A DNA stretch of 64,000 bases. Source: Paenibacillus sp. FSL W8-0186 (GTDB lineage Bacteria > Bacillota > Bacilli > Paenibacillales > Paenibacillaceae). Where the stretch lies: NCBI RefSeq assembly GCF_037969765.1, contig NZ_CP150207.1, positions 5,091,501-5,155,500 on the forward strand, written 5' to 3'. The notes under the pieces are model-generated. The model was not told where the DNA came from. It saw nothing but the letters and a program-made list of their open reading frames with translations, and searched no databases. The translations under genes were made by a program, and so were the position numbers. This document shows positions 25,324-34,811 of this stretch, one piece after another. How positions within the stretch are numbered: position 1 is the stretch's first letter; every line of letters starts with the position of its first letter.

Positions 25324-28233
25324 TTAATAAGTAGTGTTAGCTGTGAAGGTTTCAACGCTGTTTCCATCATTGATATCGTCTGTGATAGCACCTTTACCAC
25401 CTTTGAATTCAATGCGGATTCTTTCACCAGCAGTGAATGGTCCTTGTACCTCTACGCGCAATTTAGATCCGTTAGCAGATACACTTAGAACAGTGTACTT
25501 AGTATCGCCAACTTTAACTTCGAACAGATCATTGATAAATGCAGCGGAGTACTTAGCACCTTGGTTCACTCTGATATTCTCAGTCATGTTGAAGTCAAAG
25601 TACACAGCATCTGTTACAGAACCAGGACCTACAACAACTGAGCTGTCCTTTTTCTTAGGAGCAATTTTGTCTTTCAGCAGTTCATTAGAGTGTACAGGTA
25701 CTTTGTTACCGAACACATCGGAAGCAGCACCTTCAGCAATCTCTAGATAGTAAGGACCAGCTTCGGAAAGTTTGTTGGAACCTGTGAATTTCAGGATCAA
25801 CGTCTTCTTGTCACTGCTCAACTCTGCACTGCTTGGAGTTTGGTCATTAACTTTAAAGCCAGTTCTGCTGTAGCTATTGATTTTAGCGCCGAATTTAACT
25901 TCAACTTTTTCAGTGGATACAGCTTCGGATTCCCCAACTTTAATATTGAATTGGCTTGTAGCAGGATCAATATTTTTAGTCAGTACAGAAGAATCGTTGC
26001 CATCTTTAATGATATTGCCTTCTTTGTCAGCAACATAATGGACTTCAATTGTATCGTTAACAGCAGCTACGATATCATCAGCAAAGTCACGTGCATCAAG
26101 ACGAACACTATCAGAGTTGTAAATGTTTACTTTACCTTCGTAAACGTATCTCTTATTGTTTTTAACTACAGCGTACTTGTCAGCGATAAGAGCACTTCCA
26201 GTACCGCTTGTTGCAAGATCAGTAGAGAATTGAAGATACAGATAATTTCCGTTATCGCTCAACCATGCACGCTCAAGTGTGTTATCACCCAAGTTAGCAG
26301 TGTTGATTTTGATGGATTGAGGAAGCATTGTGTTTTTCACGTATGCTCTGTCACCAATACCAGCGACTTCGAGTGTGTACTCTTTGTTATCGCCAAGATC
26401 GTTACCAAGGTTAACTTTAACTTCATTGTCAGAGTCAAGCTTAGAAACATCAACAGCTAATTCTGGATGACCTTTGCTATCGATCCAGTCGATGTCAGCA
26501 ATTTTGCCATCGCTGTTTTTGAGAACATAGTTCTCAAGATCTTTAGCATCATTTTCTCTTACTTTTTCACTGAACGTCAACGTTACGATATAGTCGCCAT
26601 CTTTCTTCTCGACTTTATTTTTGATGATCGTTGGACGGATTGTGTCCAGTGTTGGAGTTACTTTAGCGTCGCGATCAGCTTTGTTATCGCTGTAGTCTCT
26701 AACGCCTTTAACATAAACTGTGTTCTCATTGTAGTTCATAGGATCTTTAAGGTAAACTTTAACCTCATCGTCCTTGATGTCATAGCTAGTAGCACCATTT
26801 GAAGTAGTATTTACATAAATATCTTCAATGTCTTTAATCGTTTCGTTGAATTTGATTGTCAGTTCTTCCAAATCATTTGTTTCAACAGATACGATTTCAG
26901 GTGCTGCAGTGTCTTCTGCAACTTCAAATTTGTTGTCAACAGGAGCAATTCTCAGACCAGAGTAATCTCTCACGTTGCTTACAGCTACTGTATGCTCGCC
27001 AACTGGCAGGTTTGCATTCACAATGACAGTATTAGGGTATACATAAGTTACGGATCCACCAATAGTACCGCCATTGATTTCGAAGTTGCTGGAAAGCGTT
27101 GCGTCAGCTGCTTGAACTGGCTCACTAAATACGATTTTGAACGCTTTAGTACCTAGTCCAACAACCTCTTTCACAGTCGGTGCAGTAACGTCTACAGGAG
27201 TGAACTTAACATCTGTATTAAACGTTACAGTACCGTCTTCGTTTTTCACGTTGGAGATTGTAAGAGTAGTCTCGTCTTTGTTCTCAAGGCTTCTGCCAGA
27301 TTGCGTCAACAACAATGTTACTTGAGTTTTGTCGCTGGACAATTTAGCGGAATCTACATCAACATTTTTGATTTTATAATTGCTCTTTTGTTCTGCAGAT
27401 GCTTTATCTACAGTACCGTCAAAAGTAACAACGATTTCTTTCAAGTTGTCAGCTTTAACAGTATCAACTTTTTGAGCCACAGTAGTAACATAAGTTACTT
27501 TGTGAGTGTAGTCATGACCGTTGTGAGAGAATTTCACTTCAGTTTCTTTGTTAGGCGCAAGAGCTTCGTCCAAAGTTACTTTCACAACTTCGTCGTTGGA
27601 GAGTTTGAACTCAACAACTTTACCAGCTTCAGATACTTCGTAGGAAGCTACAGTAGGAACTTGGTTAGCTTCATAGATTGCATGAGCTGCTACAACTACT
27701 TGAGCGCGAGTTGCATTTGCTTGGTAGTTGATGCCGGACTCGATCAAGCCTTTATCAAGAGCTGCTTGAACATAGCCTTTAGCCCACTCAGTTGCAGTGT
27801 TGTTAGTTTCAGCTGGAACTTCCAGTTTCAACGCTTTAACCAAAACTACTGCCAATTCTTGAACTGTCAGGTTGTCGTTTGGTCCAAACAGTTGTTTAAC
27901 AGCGTCTTTACCTGTCAGGATGCCAGCTTCAGTAGCTGCTTCGATGTACTTAGCTGCCCAGTGGTTAACACTGTAGTTTTGATCTTTGTAAGTAGCTACG
28001 CCAGGAACAGGCTCAAGATCGATCGCTTTAACGATGATCGTTGCCAACTCAGCGCGAGTAATTGTTTTGTCAAGGCCAGCTGTTCCATCTGGATATCCAG
28101 TTACGATACCAGCTGCTTTCAAAGCATCAAATTGTTGTTGTGGAGTCAGCTTTGCATCAGCACCGAATGCTACGGAAGCAAACATGGAGAATGCCATTGC
28201 TGTAGACAAAGCTACGGATAAAATTTTCTTCAT
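25324..28233 (-). CDS. Probable S-layer protein with N-terminal SLH domains
   Basis: The predicted protein has 969 residues from ATG 28233. A second in-frame ATG at 28305, also with a strong ribosome site, would add 24 residues. A signal peptide (MKKILSVALSTAMAFSMFAS, cut near VAFGADA) is followed by three SLH domains (about 30-200: FDALKAAGIVTGYPDG, YIEAATEAGILTG, YVQAALDKGLIESG). About 750 residues of Ig-like, SbsC-like beta domains follow, with recurring KIVFSEPVQ and LTIKFNETIKD phrases. Codon use is biased and Lys/Asp/Val rich, as expected for a highly expressed protein. The 5' region, with two promoter candidates and a stable hairpin, supports high expression. SLH domains should dock on pyruvylated polymer made by TagO, TagA and CsaB. 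Confidence 0.9.
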   Translation of the reverse strand: MKKILSVALSTAMAFSMFASVAFGADAKLTPQQQFDALKAAGIVTGYPDGTAGLDKTITRAELATIIVKAIDLEPVPGVATYKDQNYSVNHWAAKYIEAATEAGILTGKDAVKQLFGPNDNLTVQELAVVLVKALKLEVPAETNNTATEWAKGYVQAALDKGLIESGINYQANATRAQVVVAAHAIYEANQVPTVASYEVSEAGKVVEFKLSNDEVVKVTLDEALAPNKETEVKFSHNGHDYTHKVTYVTTVAQKVDTVKADNLKEIVVTFDGTVDKASAEQKSNYKIKNVDVDSAKLSSDKTQVTLLLTQSGRSLENKDETTLTISNVKNEDGTVTFNTDVKFTPVDVTAPTVKEVVGLGTKAFKIVFSEPVQAADATLSSNFEINGGTIGGSVTYVYPNTVIVNANLPVGEHTVAVSNVRDYSGLRIAPVDNKFEVAEDTAAPEIVSVETNDLEELTIKFNETIKDIEDIYVNTTSNGATSYDIKDDEVKVYLKDPMNYNENTVYVKGVRDYSDNKADRDAKVTPTLDTIRPTIIKNKVEKKDGDYIVTLTFSEKVRENDAKDLENYVLKNSDGKIADIDWIDSKGHPELAVDVSKLDSDNEVKVNLGNDLGDNKEYTLEVAGIGDRAYVKNTMLPQSIKINTANLGDNTLERAWLSDNGNYLYLQFSTDLATSGTGSALIADKYAVVKNNKRYVYEGKVNIYNSDSVRLDARDFADDIVAAVNDTIEVHYVADKEGNIIKDGNDSSVLTKNIDPATSQFNIKVGESEAVSTEKVEVKFGAKINSYSRTGFKVNDQTPSSAELSSDKKTLILKFTGSNKLSEAGPYYLEIAEGAASDVFGNKVPVHSNELLKDKIAPKKKDSSVVVGPGSVTDAVYFDFNMTENIRVNQGAKYSAAFINDLFEVKVGDTKYTVLSVSANGSKLRVEVQGPFTAGERIRIEFKGGKGAITDDINDGNSVETFTANTTY

Positions 28234-28318
28234 AACCTTTTTTTCTCCTCCTTGAATATCCTTCATATGAGAGTTTTCTTTAAATGAATAGCTCGTGTTA
28301 CTCATTAGCCATTGCACC
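28233..28318 (-). promoter_or_regulatory. Tandem in-frame translation start sites of the S-layer gene
   Basis: AAAGGAGGTG lies 9 nt before ATG 28305 (MSNTSYSFKENSHMKD...). A second site, GGAGGAG, precedes ATG 28233 (MKKILSV). Both are in one frame with no stop between. The same upstream site also precedes an ATG with a 4-codon frame (MANE then stop). Dual in-frame initiation of this kind is known in the Brevibacillus brevis cell-wall protein genes. Confidence 0.75.
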
Positions 28319-28356
28319 TCCTTTCCAGAGTCTTGAGCGAGTTCCTATAAATTAGG

Positions 28357-28374
28357 TCTGCGGTTAGCCGCAGA
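28357..28374 (-). promoter_or_regulatory. Leader RNA hairpin upstream of S-layer start
   Basis: TCTGCGG and CCGCAGA form a perfect 7-bp stem with a 4-nt loop. It begins about 40 nt before the first ribosome site, in the transcript of both promoters. Such 5' hairpins stabilise abundant S-layer mRNAs; here that role is inference. Confidence 0.55.
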
Positions 28375-28437
28375 AACTTGTAAACGAAGCAAACAAATAA
28401 ACATAGAAATAGACGAGTTACCTAATCCTACCTAGAC

Positions 28438-28466
28438 ATTATACAATGTATACCAGCAACCGTAAA
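28438..28466 (-). promoter_or_regulatory. S-layer promoter P2 (SigA-type)
   Basis: On the minus strand TTTACG (28461-28466), 17 bp, then a perfect TATAAT (28438-28443). The start would be near 28431, giving a ~125-nt leader to the first ATG. Confidence 0.65.
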
Positions 28467-28583
28467 GCTAATTTTTCTAATAGATAGACAAGTTTCCCCA
28501 TAAGGTACATCCTGGTTGTCTAATTTCGTCGCATGAATTGGTCATCATTGTAAATGCTCTACATCTTAAACGCAGCAGAATTC

Positions 28584-28621
28584 AAAAAGTTGCGCCCTTT
28601 TAAAAAATAATTTGCAACTTT
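28584..28621 (-). promoter_or_regulatory. Terminator-like hairpin between the two S-layer promoters
   Basis: On the minus strand AAAGTTGC (28614-28621) pairs with GCAACTTT (28586-28593), followed by a U-run, with a 20-nt AT-rich loop. It would lie only in the transcript from P1. Confidence 0.45.
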
Positions 28622-28684
28622 GTTACTTTTCTAAGCTTATCCTCATTTACAACTTATTTCTTATCTTGCCGTCTGACGGAAATT

Positions 28685-28713
28685 AGTATAACATACCTGT
28701 TTATCCCAGTCAT
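28685..28713 (-). promoter_or_regulatory. S-layer promoter P1 candidate
   Basis: On the minus strand ATGACT (28708-28713), 17 bp, then TATACT (28685-28690). It is weaker than P2 in its -35 box. Confidence 0.4.
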
Positions 28714-28765
28714 TAAGCAACATTTTCCAATACCCATTATCATTATTCTATGCGGGGACAGCGCA

Positions 28766-28793
28766 AATAAGACGTCCAATTGGACGTCTTATT
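28766..28793. terminator. Terminator after the 113-residue protein gene
   Basis: AATAAGACGTCC pairs perfectly with GGACGTCTTATT around AATT. The flanking U-run is short. Confidence 0.7.
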
Positions 28794-28830
28794 CTTCTAA
28801 GAATAGAGAGATTATTCCATTATAAAGTTA

Positions 28831-29172
28831 TTATCTAACCTTCATGGCCAGCTGGATAATCCGGGCACGCATTTGAGGATCTGAATTGAGTTTCGCGTAC
28901 ATATCTTCAATCGCTTTCTTGTTGTCTTTGTAGGTCTTCTCATGCTTCATCGTCATATGCGACCAATCGATCAGCTCATTCTCAGCATTGCGCAGCGCGT
29001 TGAATGCTTCATGGAATCCAGTTTCTACTACTAGAGTTTCCATCACTTCCTGAGTTACCTCTTGGACTTTAGCCGTTTCTTCGATTCTTTTCTCCAAAAC
29101 TTTCGATTTATCCTCGAATTTTGTCTTTGCTTTCATATAGCCTAGCTGAGCCTTCGATAGGATCGGTTTCAT
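28831..29172 (-). CDS. Hypothetical alpha-helical cytosolic protein
   Basis: The predicted protein has 113 residues, all helical and highly charged. A coiled coil covers about residues 10-60 (KAKTKFEDKSKVLEKRIEE) and continues with NALRNAENELIDW. It has no signal peptide or membrane segment, so it should stay in the cytosol although it lies between two surface-protein genes. Its own terminator suggests a separate transcript. I do not recognise the family. Confidence 0.75.
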   Translation of the reverse strand: MKPILSKAQLGYMKAKTKFEDKSKVLEKRIEETAKVQEVTQEVMETLVVETGFHEAFNALRNAENELIDWSHMTMKHEKTYKDNKKAIEDMYAKLNSDPQMRARIIQLAMKVR

Positions 29173-29262
29173 CTGTCCATATTCACCCTTTTGCTAAAAT
29201 GTCTACTACTTCATTTGTTATTGTAACGTAATCCCCAACAAATTACAAAATGTTGTAATTGG

Positions 29263-29300
29263 AAAAAAGAGAGCCTTCCCGTATCACGGGCAAGGCTCTT
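29263..29300 (-). terminator. Terminator of the 1315-residue SLH protein gene
   Basis: GAGCCTTCCCGT pairs with ACGGGCAAGGCTC with one mismatch. The U-run on the minus strand comes from the A-run at 29263-29268. Confidence 0.85.
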
Positions 29301-29307
29301 CAAATTA

Positions 29308-32300
29308 CTAGCTTAAGTTTTTAGGGAAAATCTTCGTACTCTTCTTAAGAAGCTCTACCGTAATCTTCCCTGCTTCTGCGCGGGTCATCGGGCTCTTAGG
29401 ATTGAAGTTAAGCGAACTCTTCTTCTGTCCTGGAACGGTAACCGGCGTACCCGTCATAATCTTGGCTTTATAAACAGCCTGCACTGCTGGACGGGCGTAA
29501 ACATCGATCCGCGACGAATCCATAAATGTCTTCGCCAATGAGGATTGCAGCTTAGTGTCGTTAGCATCAAGCTTCAGTCTCAACGCTCTCGCGATCATAA
29601 TTGCCGCCTGCTCTCTAGTCAGGTCTTCGTCTACTCCGAAATAACCCTCACCAAGGCCAGAAATGATGCCCGCTCTTGCAGCCGTTTCAATATAGGCATA
29701 GGACCACGTATTGGTCTTCGCCGCTGGAACGACGTCAAAGAACGTTTGATTGTCGTCATAGTTCAATGGTAGATTCAATCCCTTGACCAACAGAGTGGCG
29801 AATTCGCCGCGTTTGATCGTATCGTCTGTTCCAAACGAATCGGAACGCAATCCATTGTTCATCATGATACCTTTGGAGTATAGGGCATTCAACACTTCAC
29901 GCGCCCAGCCATGGTTGGTAATGTCTTTATAGCTGCTTCTCAGCTTCATAACTTTATAGTAACCAAATTGATCGAATGGAACTGTGATGGTTCCTTTCTT
30001 CGTATCCACTTCACCGCCGATATTCTCCCATACACCGCCGTCCGTCAAACGGAACACTGTAATAGCCGTACCAGCAGCATCAACTACGTTAGGATCAAAA
30101 GCCAACGTCAATTCGCCGCGTTGAGAAGGCTTCAATCTGCGGGTTGCATCTACTCCCATAAAGCTGATCGGTTCATGGCTATCCGTGGATGGATACGAAT
30201 ACCACGAGGAATATGGAGGCAATCCGTTCATGGAAGGTGAATTGCCAAGCTCGCCGACTCCGCCGCTGATCCAATAAATGTCGGACACTCTGATAAAGTT
30301 GAATGTGTTTGCATTCATGTTGAACAAGCTGACTTCATAATCAGGCTTGCCGATTTTGCGATATCCGCTATCTTCTCCGCTAAGCGGATCAAAGATAATG
30401 TTACCATAGTCGTTTCTTCTCTCGACAACGCCGTCCGTCGGATCTGCAATCCCGAACAACAGCTTGTTGTCTGGATAGAACTTCACAACCGTATTCTTAG
30501 GTACTACAGCATTCTGCAGCACGGTTCCTTTAGGGAAAGACAGTTCCAATTTCTTATTAAAGACACTGTATTTATTGCTTACTTTCTCTGCCATAAATTG
30601 CGAGTCTATGGCAACGGCGCTCGCATAGTAAACTCTAACGTCCGTACTGGACTTAACACCGTTACGATCAACCTCAATTTTAATCGTGGTCCAGCCATCC
30701 TTTTTCAAGCCGACATAATCCAGGGCAAAGCGGCTAGTTGCATCAGCTGGCAGATCCGTGCGCTTCACCGCCTGTTCCTTGCCGATTTTCACGCTCGTCG
30801 CGCCCTCTGCTTCGATATCAAAGCGAACGAAGTTGCGGTTCACGATAATATCTTTGCCGACGGTAGGTTGAGGGGCCAGAATACGTAACGCAGATACTTC
30901 GCGTTTCACTTCCAGCTTTTGTGATGTGCGTGAGCCTGTTCTGTTGATTAAATCCAGATTGTAAATATGCGCTGCTGAAATATCCTTGTCAAACTTGATG
31001 TCCCGGATTCGGAAAATAAAGTTGTTCTGGTCACCGGAGAAGTCGTAAATCAAGCCGTTGCTGCCATAAGTAGACCCAACATGGTGATTGCTAGCTTGAT
31101 TTGTATCAATATCAAAGCTGAACATGAGCGTCGACCCGCTGTAAAGCTCGACTCTTTCAGCGCCGCCTCCATGAAGGACTAGATCATAGCTCGTTCTGCC
31201 CGTGGCAAATCCTTCATCCGTTGGCGTAAAGTCTGTAGCCTGCTCAAAAATTTTGCTTAAATTGTTGCTGCCAAAGTTCTCATAGAATACAGGACGATCC
31301 GTGCTGACCACCGGAGCGGCAACAGGGATAAACTTCTCTATCGTAGAAACGTTCGTATCGATAATAAAGAAACGGATTGTCTCAGTAATTTCAGTTGGGG
31401 TAGTTCCCGTAGGGTTCGCCCCCGTCGTTTTACCTTTTAACACGATCGTGTTCTGACCGTAATACAGCGGCCCGCTATTATCCACGTTAAAATCAAGCCT
31501 AAACGTACCCGAAGTTTCATTCAGCCAGTTCCCTTGGTTGCCCGGCAGCTGTTCCACGCCGTTCACAAAGACCTGGTTGTAGAAGTTATGCGTAGATGTC
31601 CCGTCATTTCCAAAGCCGATATATTGGCCGTTTAACGAAATGACTCTCCCTGTAGACGAGCTTGAATCCAGCTGAATGGTCTGGCCATCAAGCAAATCCG
31701 TCACGTAAATTCTGCTTCTTGAAACATAGGAAATATATGCGTTGTAGTAAGCATCTACAGAACCGTCAAAGTAAAAGCGTACTTGCTGCGTACCGCTCGA
31801 GAAGCCTGTCACCTTATACACAGCCTGGTTCGTCAATCCGCCTGGTTGAGCTGCATAAGTTAAAGTGACATCTCTCGTGCTTAATGGAAGATAAGTTCCC
31901 TTCAATGCCGGCGTGCTCCCAATCGGCGCATCGCTTTCGACCAGGATGTAGAACTCGGAAGAGCTTACCTGGGAATTGTTAAGCGGCTTCTTGGTAGCCA
32001 TGCCATAGTTTGCAGTATTGCCGTCATAGCCTTCCAGCAAATACATGTTCTTAATAATCATTTGCCCTGGCAGATATTTAAACGAAGCCCGTTTGCTCGC
32101 TTCATATCTGTCCGCCGGAGAAGGACCGTAAGTAATCGCTACTTCAATATTTTGCAGACCGGTGCCGTCAAACTGAAAATCACCGTTCGTCGTAAATGTG
32201 ACCAAGCGATAAGTTGGCGTTTGCCCATCTGGGCCCGGAATGATCAAATCCTCCGATGCCGTTGCCGTCAACGAAACCGGGGCGGTTCCGTTTACTTCCA

Positions 32301-33255
32301 CAATTAATTCATTGTTCCCGTCAAACGGAACAGACTTATATGGAACCAGCACTTGACCGGTCAGAGCTGCGCTATCCGGTGCCTGGGCAACCGTAGGAAT
32401 CGTTTGGCTCAATAGGTCAATTGGGTCGGCATAAGCCGAATGCTTCAGACCGAGCTCTACGAAAGGCTGATTCTCGTCAAAGAAATACAGCTCTCTAGTC
32501 ACCGTAACTTTACTCGTCTCGTTCTCGATAGCAATCGTTAACGTATTCAAGCCTGGTTTAAGATCTATATAGCTGGAGAAAAACTCCTTCTGGCTATCGA
32601 TCAGCGTCGCTTGTTGACCTCCGCTGCCATCGCCGATATCGAGTGTGATTTTGGTGGCATTTTCATAGTTACCTCTAACGATAATACGGCTGTTGGAGAC
32701 AACTGCTCTTGCATCTTCATTTAAGCTGACCGGGCTGGAGCCGCCTCCCGGATACAAGACATTGGCGCTCACCAAAGTTGGAACCCGGTCATATAAAATA
32801 TAGAATGTATCGGAACGTTTATTATTGCCCTGGCTCCCGGAGAATGTAACCTTGTTATAGCCAGAGAACAGGCGGAGATTAACCGAGAACCGGTTATTCC
32901 CGTTATCCGTGATTCTGTCCGTGATGATCCGTGTGCTGTCAGGAGCCCAACCGCCGGAAGATGTCGAGTTCAGTTGCTGAACCGTTACCTCCAGATCGGC
33001 GCTTACCTGATTATAAGTCCCATCTACCGGAAAGTTTTGGGTAGACGAAACGCGGACGCTTTGTCTGCTTAATCCCAGTACCGGGTCAGTACTGTTCAAA
33101 TCTAGCGAGTTCGTGCTTTGAAGCTTAAGGTCATCTGGAATAAAGTAGGATGGCGGTGTCGCCGCCTCCACAGTTTGTGTCAGGCCTACTGGAACAAGTC
33201 CAATAATTAAAGACATTAAGGCCAGCCACACGAATGACTTTTTAAAGCGCTGCAT
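29308..33255 (-). CDS. Very large surface protein with C-terminal SLH domains
   Basis: The predicted protein has 1315 residues from ATG 33255, behind AAAGGAGAG. A signal peptide (~1-32, ending TVEAA) is followed by about 1000 residues of beta-rich Ig-like modules with recurring hairpin phrases (LRLFSGYNKVTFSGSQG, IDLKPGLNTLTIAIENE, YYGQNTIVLKGKT). A linker domain with TAITVFRLTDGGVWENIGG (about 1060-1100) leads to three C-terminal SLH domains (about 1115-1305: WAREVLNALYSKGIM, YIETAARAGIISGLGEG, AVQAVYKAKIMTG). The gene lies immediately upstream of the S-layer cluster and downstream of tagO on the same strand, but has its own terminator. It is probably a minor S-layer-associated or outer-layer protein. 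Confidence 0.88.
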   Translation of the reverse strand: MQRFKKSFVWLALMSLIIGLVPVGLTQTVEAATPPSYFIPDDLKLQSTNSLDLNSTDPVLGLSRQSVRVSSTQNFPVDGTYNQVSADLEVTVQQLNSTSSGGWAPDSTRIITDRITDNGNNRFSVNLRLFSGYNKVTFSGSQGNNKRSDTFYILYDRVPTLVSANVLYPGGGSSPVSLNEDARAVVSNSRIIVRGNYENATKITLDIGDGSGGQQATLIDSQKEFFSSYIDLKPGLNTLTIAIENETSKVTVTRELYFFDENQPFVELGLKHSAYADPIDLLSQTIPTVAQAPDSAALTGQVLVPYKSVPFDGNNELIVEVNGTAPVSLTATASEDLIIPGPDGQTPTYRLVTFTTNGDFQFDGTGLQNIEVAITYGPSPADRYEASKRASFKYLPGQMIIKNMYLLEGYDGNTANYGMATKKPLNNSQVSSSEFYILVESDAPIGSTPALKGTYLPLSTRDVTLTYAAQPGGLTNQAVYKVTGFSSGTQQVRFYFDGSVDAYYNAYISYVSRSRIYVTDLLDGQTIQLDSSSSTGRVISLNGQYIGFGNDGTSTHNFYNQVFVNGVEQLPGNQGNWLNETSGTFRLDFNVDNSGPLYYGQNTIVLKGKTTGANPTGTTPTEITETIRFFIIDTNVSTIEKFIPVAAPVVSTDRPVFYENFGSNNLSKIFEQATDFTPTDEGFATGRTSYDLVLHGGGAERVELYSGSTLMFSFDIDTNQASNHHVGSTYGSNGLIYDFSGDQNNFIFRIRDIKFDKDISAAHIYNLDLINRTGSRTSQKLEVKREVSALRILAPQPTVGKDIIVNRNFVRFDIEAEGATSVKIGKEQAVKRTDLPADATSRFALDYVGLKKDGWTTIKIEVDRNGVKSSTDVRVYYASAVAIDSQFMAEKVSNKYSVFNKKLELSFPKGTVLQNAVVPKNTVVKFYPDNKLLFGIADPTDGVVERRNDYGNIIFDPLSGEDSGYRKIGKPDYEVSLFNMNANTFNFIRVSDIYWISGGVGELGNSPSMNGLPPYSSWYSYPSTDSHEPISFMGVDATRRLKPSQRGELTLAFDPNVVDAAGTAITVFRLTDGGVWENIGGEVDTKKGTITVPFDQFGYYKVMKLRSSYKDITNHGWAREVLNALYSKGIMMNNGLRSDSFGTDDTIKRGEFATLLVKGLNLPLNYDDNQTFFDVVPAAKTNTWSYAYIETAARAGIISGLGEGYFGVDEDLTREQAAIMIARALRLKLDANDTKLQSSLAKTFMDSSRIDVYARPAVQAVYKAKIMTGTPVTVPGQKKSSLNFNPKSPMTRAEAGKITVELLKKSTKIFPKNLS

Positions 33256-33466
33256 GCAGTAATCTCTCCTTTGCTTTGGTTTGCATTTGTAAATAGTGCT
33301 GGATCGCCCCTATTCATCACATATTTTAATTATCGGTGCCAAACCCTTAAATATTTAGAAGATACGCAAAAAGTATTTTACACTTTCTTTCATATTTACA
33401 AATTATCCACTCGTTCAACCAGGAAAGGGCCAATAGAAGGTCTCCCCAGTACATCAAGCCATTGAA
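33256..33466. other. Intergenic region upstream of the large SLH protein gene
   Basis: It holds the ribosome site of the SLH gene and AT-rich sequence where its promoter must lie; I could not fix a convincing pair of boxes. Beyond it is the tagO terminator. Confidence 0.5.
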
Positions 33467-33512
33467 CAAAAAAAGACAACCTTGCCATGCTTCTGCATGT
33501 GCACAGGTTGTC
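33467..33512 (-). terminator. Terminator of the tagO-csaB transcript
   Basis: GACAACCTTGCCATGC pairs with GCATGTGCACAGGTTGTC with small internal mismatches. A seven-base A-run gives U7 on the minus strand. Confidence 0.85.
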
Positions 33513-33575
33513 CTGTCATGAAATGTTTATCAGTTATACAATTCCAATAGCTTCGAAAAAATAGCAGCTCCCTCA

Positions 33576-34697
33576 TTACTTCGAGCCGCGCTCCGCATTC
33601 GCCTTCATACGCAAGCGGGCAAAAAAATCAAGCAGCGGACGCTTGGTCTTGCCGATCAGCCCGATGACCTCGGCGCCGATTTGCAGGAAGAAGACCATGA
33701 TGCAAATGACGACGAACGTAACCCAGTTCGCATTGTACATCGCTGCCGACGATTGAATAATGGCCAGCACCCCGAAGAACGCCGCGATACCGTAGATGAT
33801 CAGCACTGTCTGACGGTGGGAAAAACCAAGCTCGCGAAGACAATGATGCAAATGGCCTTTATCCGGTGAAAAAATTGGCTTCTTCTGCACCCAGCGGCGC
33901 ACGATGGCAAATAACGTATCGGATAAGGGTACGCCGATCAAGATGAGCGGCGTCAAGAACGATACGATCGCAATCTGCTTAAAACCGAGGAGCGAGAGCA
34001 GCGCCAGGCTAAAGCCCAAGAAGAGCGCACCCGAATCACCCATGAATATTTTGGCCGGGTGAAAATTGAAATACAGAAATCCGATAATGCTGCCAAGCAA
34101 CAGCAGGCACAGCAGCGCCACAACATTATTCCCCATAAGGAAGGCCATAACCGCAATCGTGCCAATAGCAATCGCCGATACCCCTGCCGCCAAGCCATCT
34201 AGGCCGTCAATCAGATTAATAGCGTTCGTGACGCCGACGATCCAGAGAATGGTGAACGGGATAGCGATCCAACTCTCCACCGATGAATACGAATGAAAAG
34301 GAATATTGGCGAACTCCAGTTTGATATCAAAACCGAATACGACAACACACGCCGTAGCAATTTGCACAAGAAACTTCAATTTGGCAGACAAGTCGAAGCG
34401 ATCGTCCAGCGCGCCAAGCAGCAGAATCATCGTCCCGCCAACCAAAAACGCTTTAACGAAGTTCGCTTCACGCACGGAGAAAGCGTCCGGAATAAACGGG
34501 AACACGATAAAAAAAGCAACGATAAATGCCAAATATATTCCCAGTCCGCCCAATCTCGGCATGACTTTCGTATGCACCTTCCGCGCATTAGGGACGTCTA
34601 CCGTGCCCGTCTTAATAGCAAACCTCTTGACGAGCGGCGTCAAACCCAGCGCCAGGCCGAGCGACACGACAAACCCGATGATGTATATTAGCCACAT
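33576..34697 (-). CDS. tagO: Undecaprenyl-phosphate GlcNAc-1-phosphate transferase (TagO/WecA type)
   Basis: The predicted protein has 373 residues from ATG 34697; an in-frame TTG at 34715 is the alternative. It is polytopic with about 11 membrane helices. Family motifs are VHTKVMPRLGGLGIY in the first cytoplasmic loop, LGALDDRFDLSAK (Asp-Asp), NAINLIDGLDGLAAG, MGDSGALFLGF, and the HLHH-type loop in DKGHLHHCLRELGF. It transfers GlcNAc-1-P to undecaprenyl phosphate, the first step of teichoic acid or secondary wall polymer synthesis. Its place downstream of tagA and csaB supports a role in the polymer that anchors SLH proteins. Confidence 0.95.
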   Translation of the reverse strand: MWLIYIIGFVVSLGLALGLTPLVKRFAIKTGTVDVPNARKVHTKVMPRLGGLGIYLAFIVAFFIVFPFIPDAFSVREANFVKAFLVGGTMILLLGALDDRFDLSAKLKFLVQIATACVVVFGFDIKLEFANIPFHSYSSVESWIAIPFTILWIVGVTNAINLIDGLDGLAAGVSAIAIGTIAVMAFLMGNNVVALLCLLLLGSIIGFLYFNFHPAKIFMGDSGALFLGFSLALLSLLGFKQIAIVSFLTPLILIGVPLSDTLFAIVRRWVQKKPIFSPDKGHLHHCLRELGFSHRQTVLIIYGIAAFFGVLAIIQSSAAMYNANWVTFVVICIMVFFLQIGAEVIGLIGKTKRPLLDFFARLRMKANAERGSK

Positions 34698-34811
34698 GTA
34701 AAATTCAACCCCCAATTGTTATACCCGGAATGAATTATACTCTGTTTAAAAGTAAATCACCAAGTCCGTAAAAGAGCAATATTGCGCCTATTTCCTCCAA
34801 AAGTCACTTAT

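Larger units (their letters stand above)
28306..28765. other. Long non-coding leader/promoter region of the S-layer gene
   Basis: No gene is seen here. On the minus strand it holds promoter P1 (28685-28713), a terminator-like hairpin (28584-28621), promoter P2 (28438-28466) and a leader hairpin (28357-28374). These are listed separately. Confidence 0.7.

Noticed and set aside
27301..28221. Plus-strand frame of 306 codons opposite the S-layer gene
   Set aside because: It is a shadow of biased codon use in the S-layer gene with no ribosome site and no recognisable domain.
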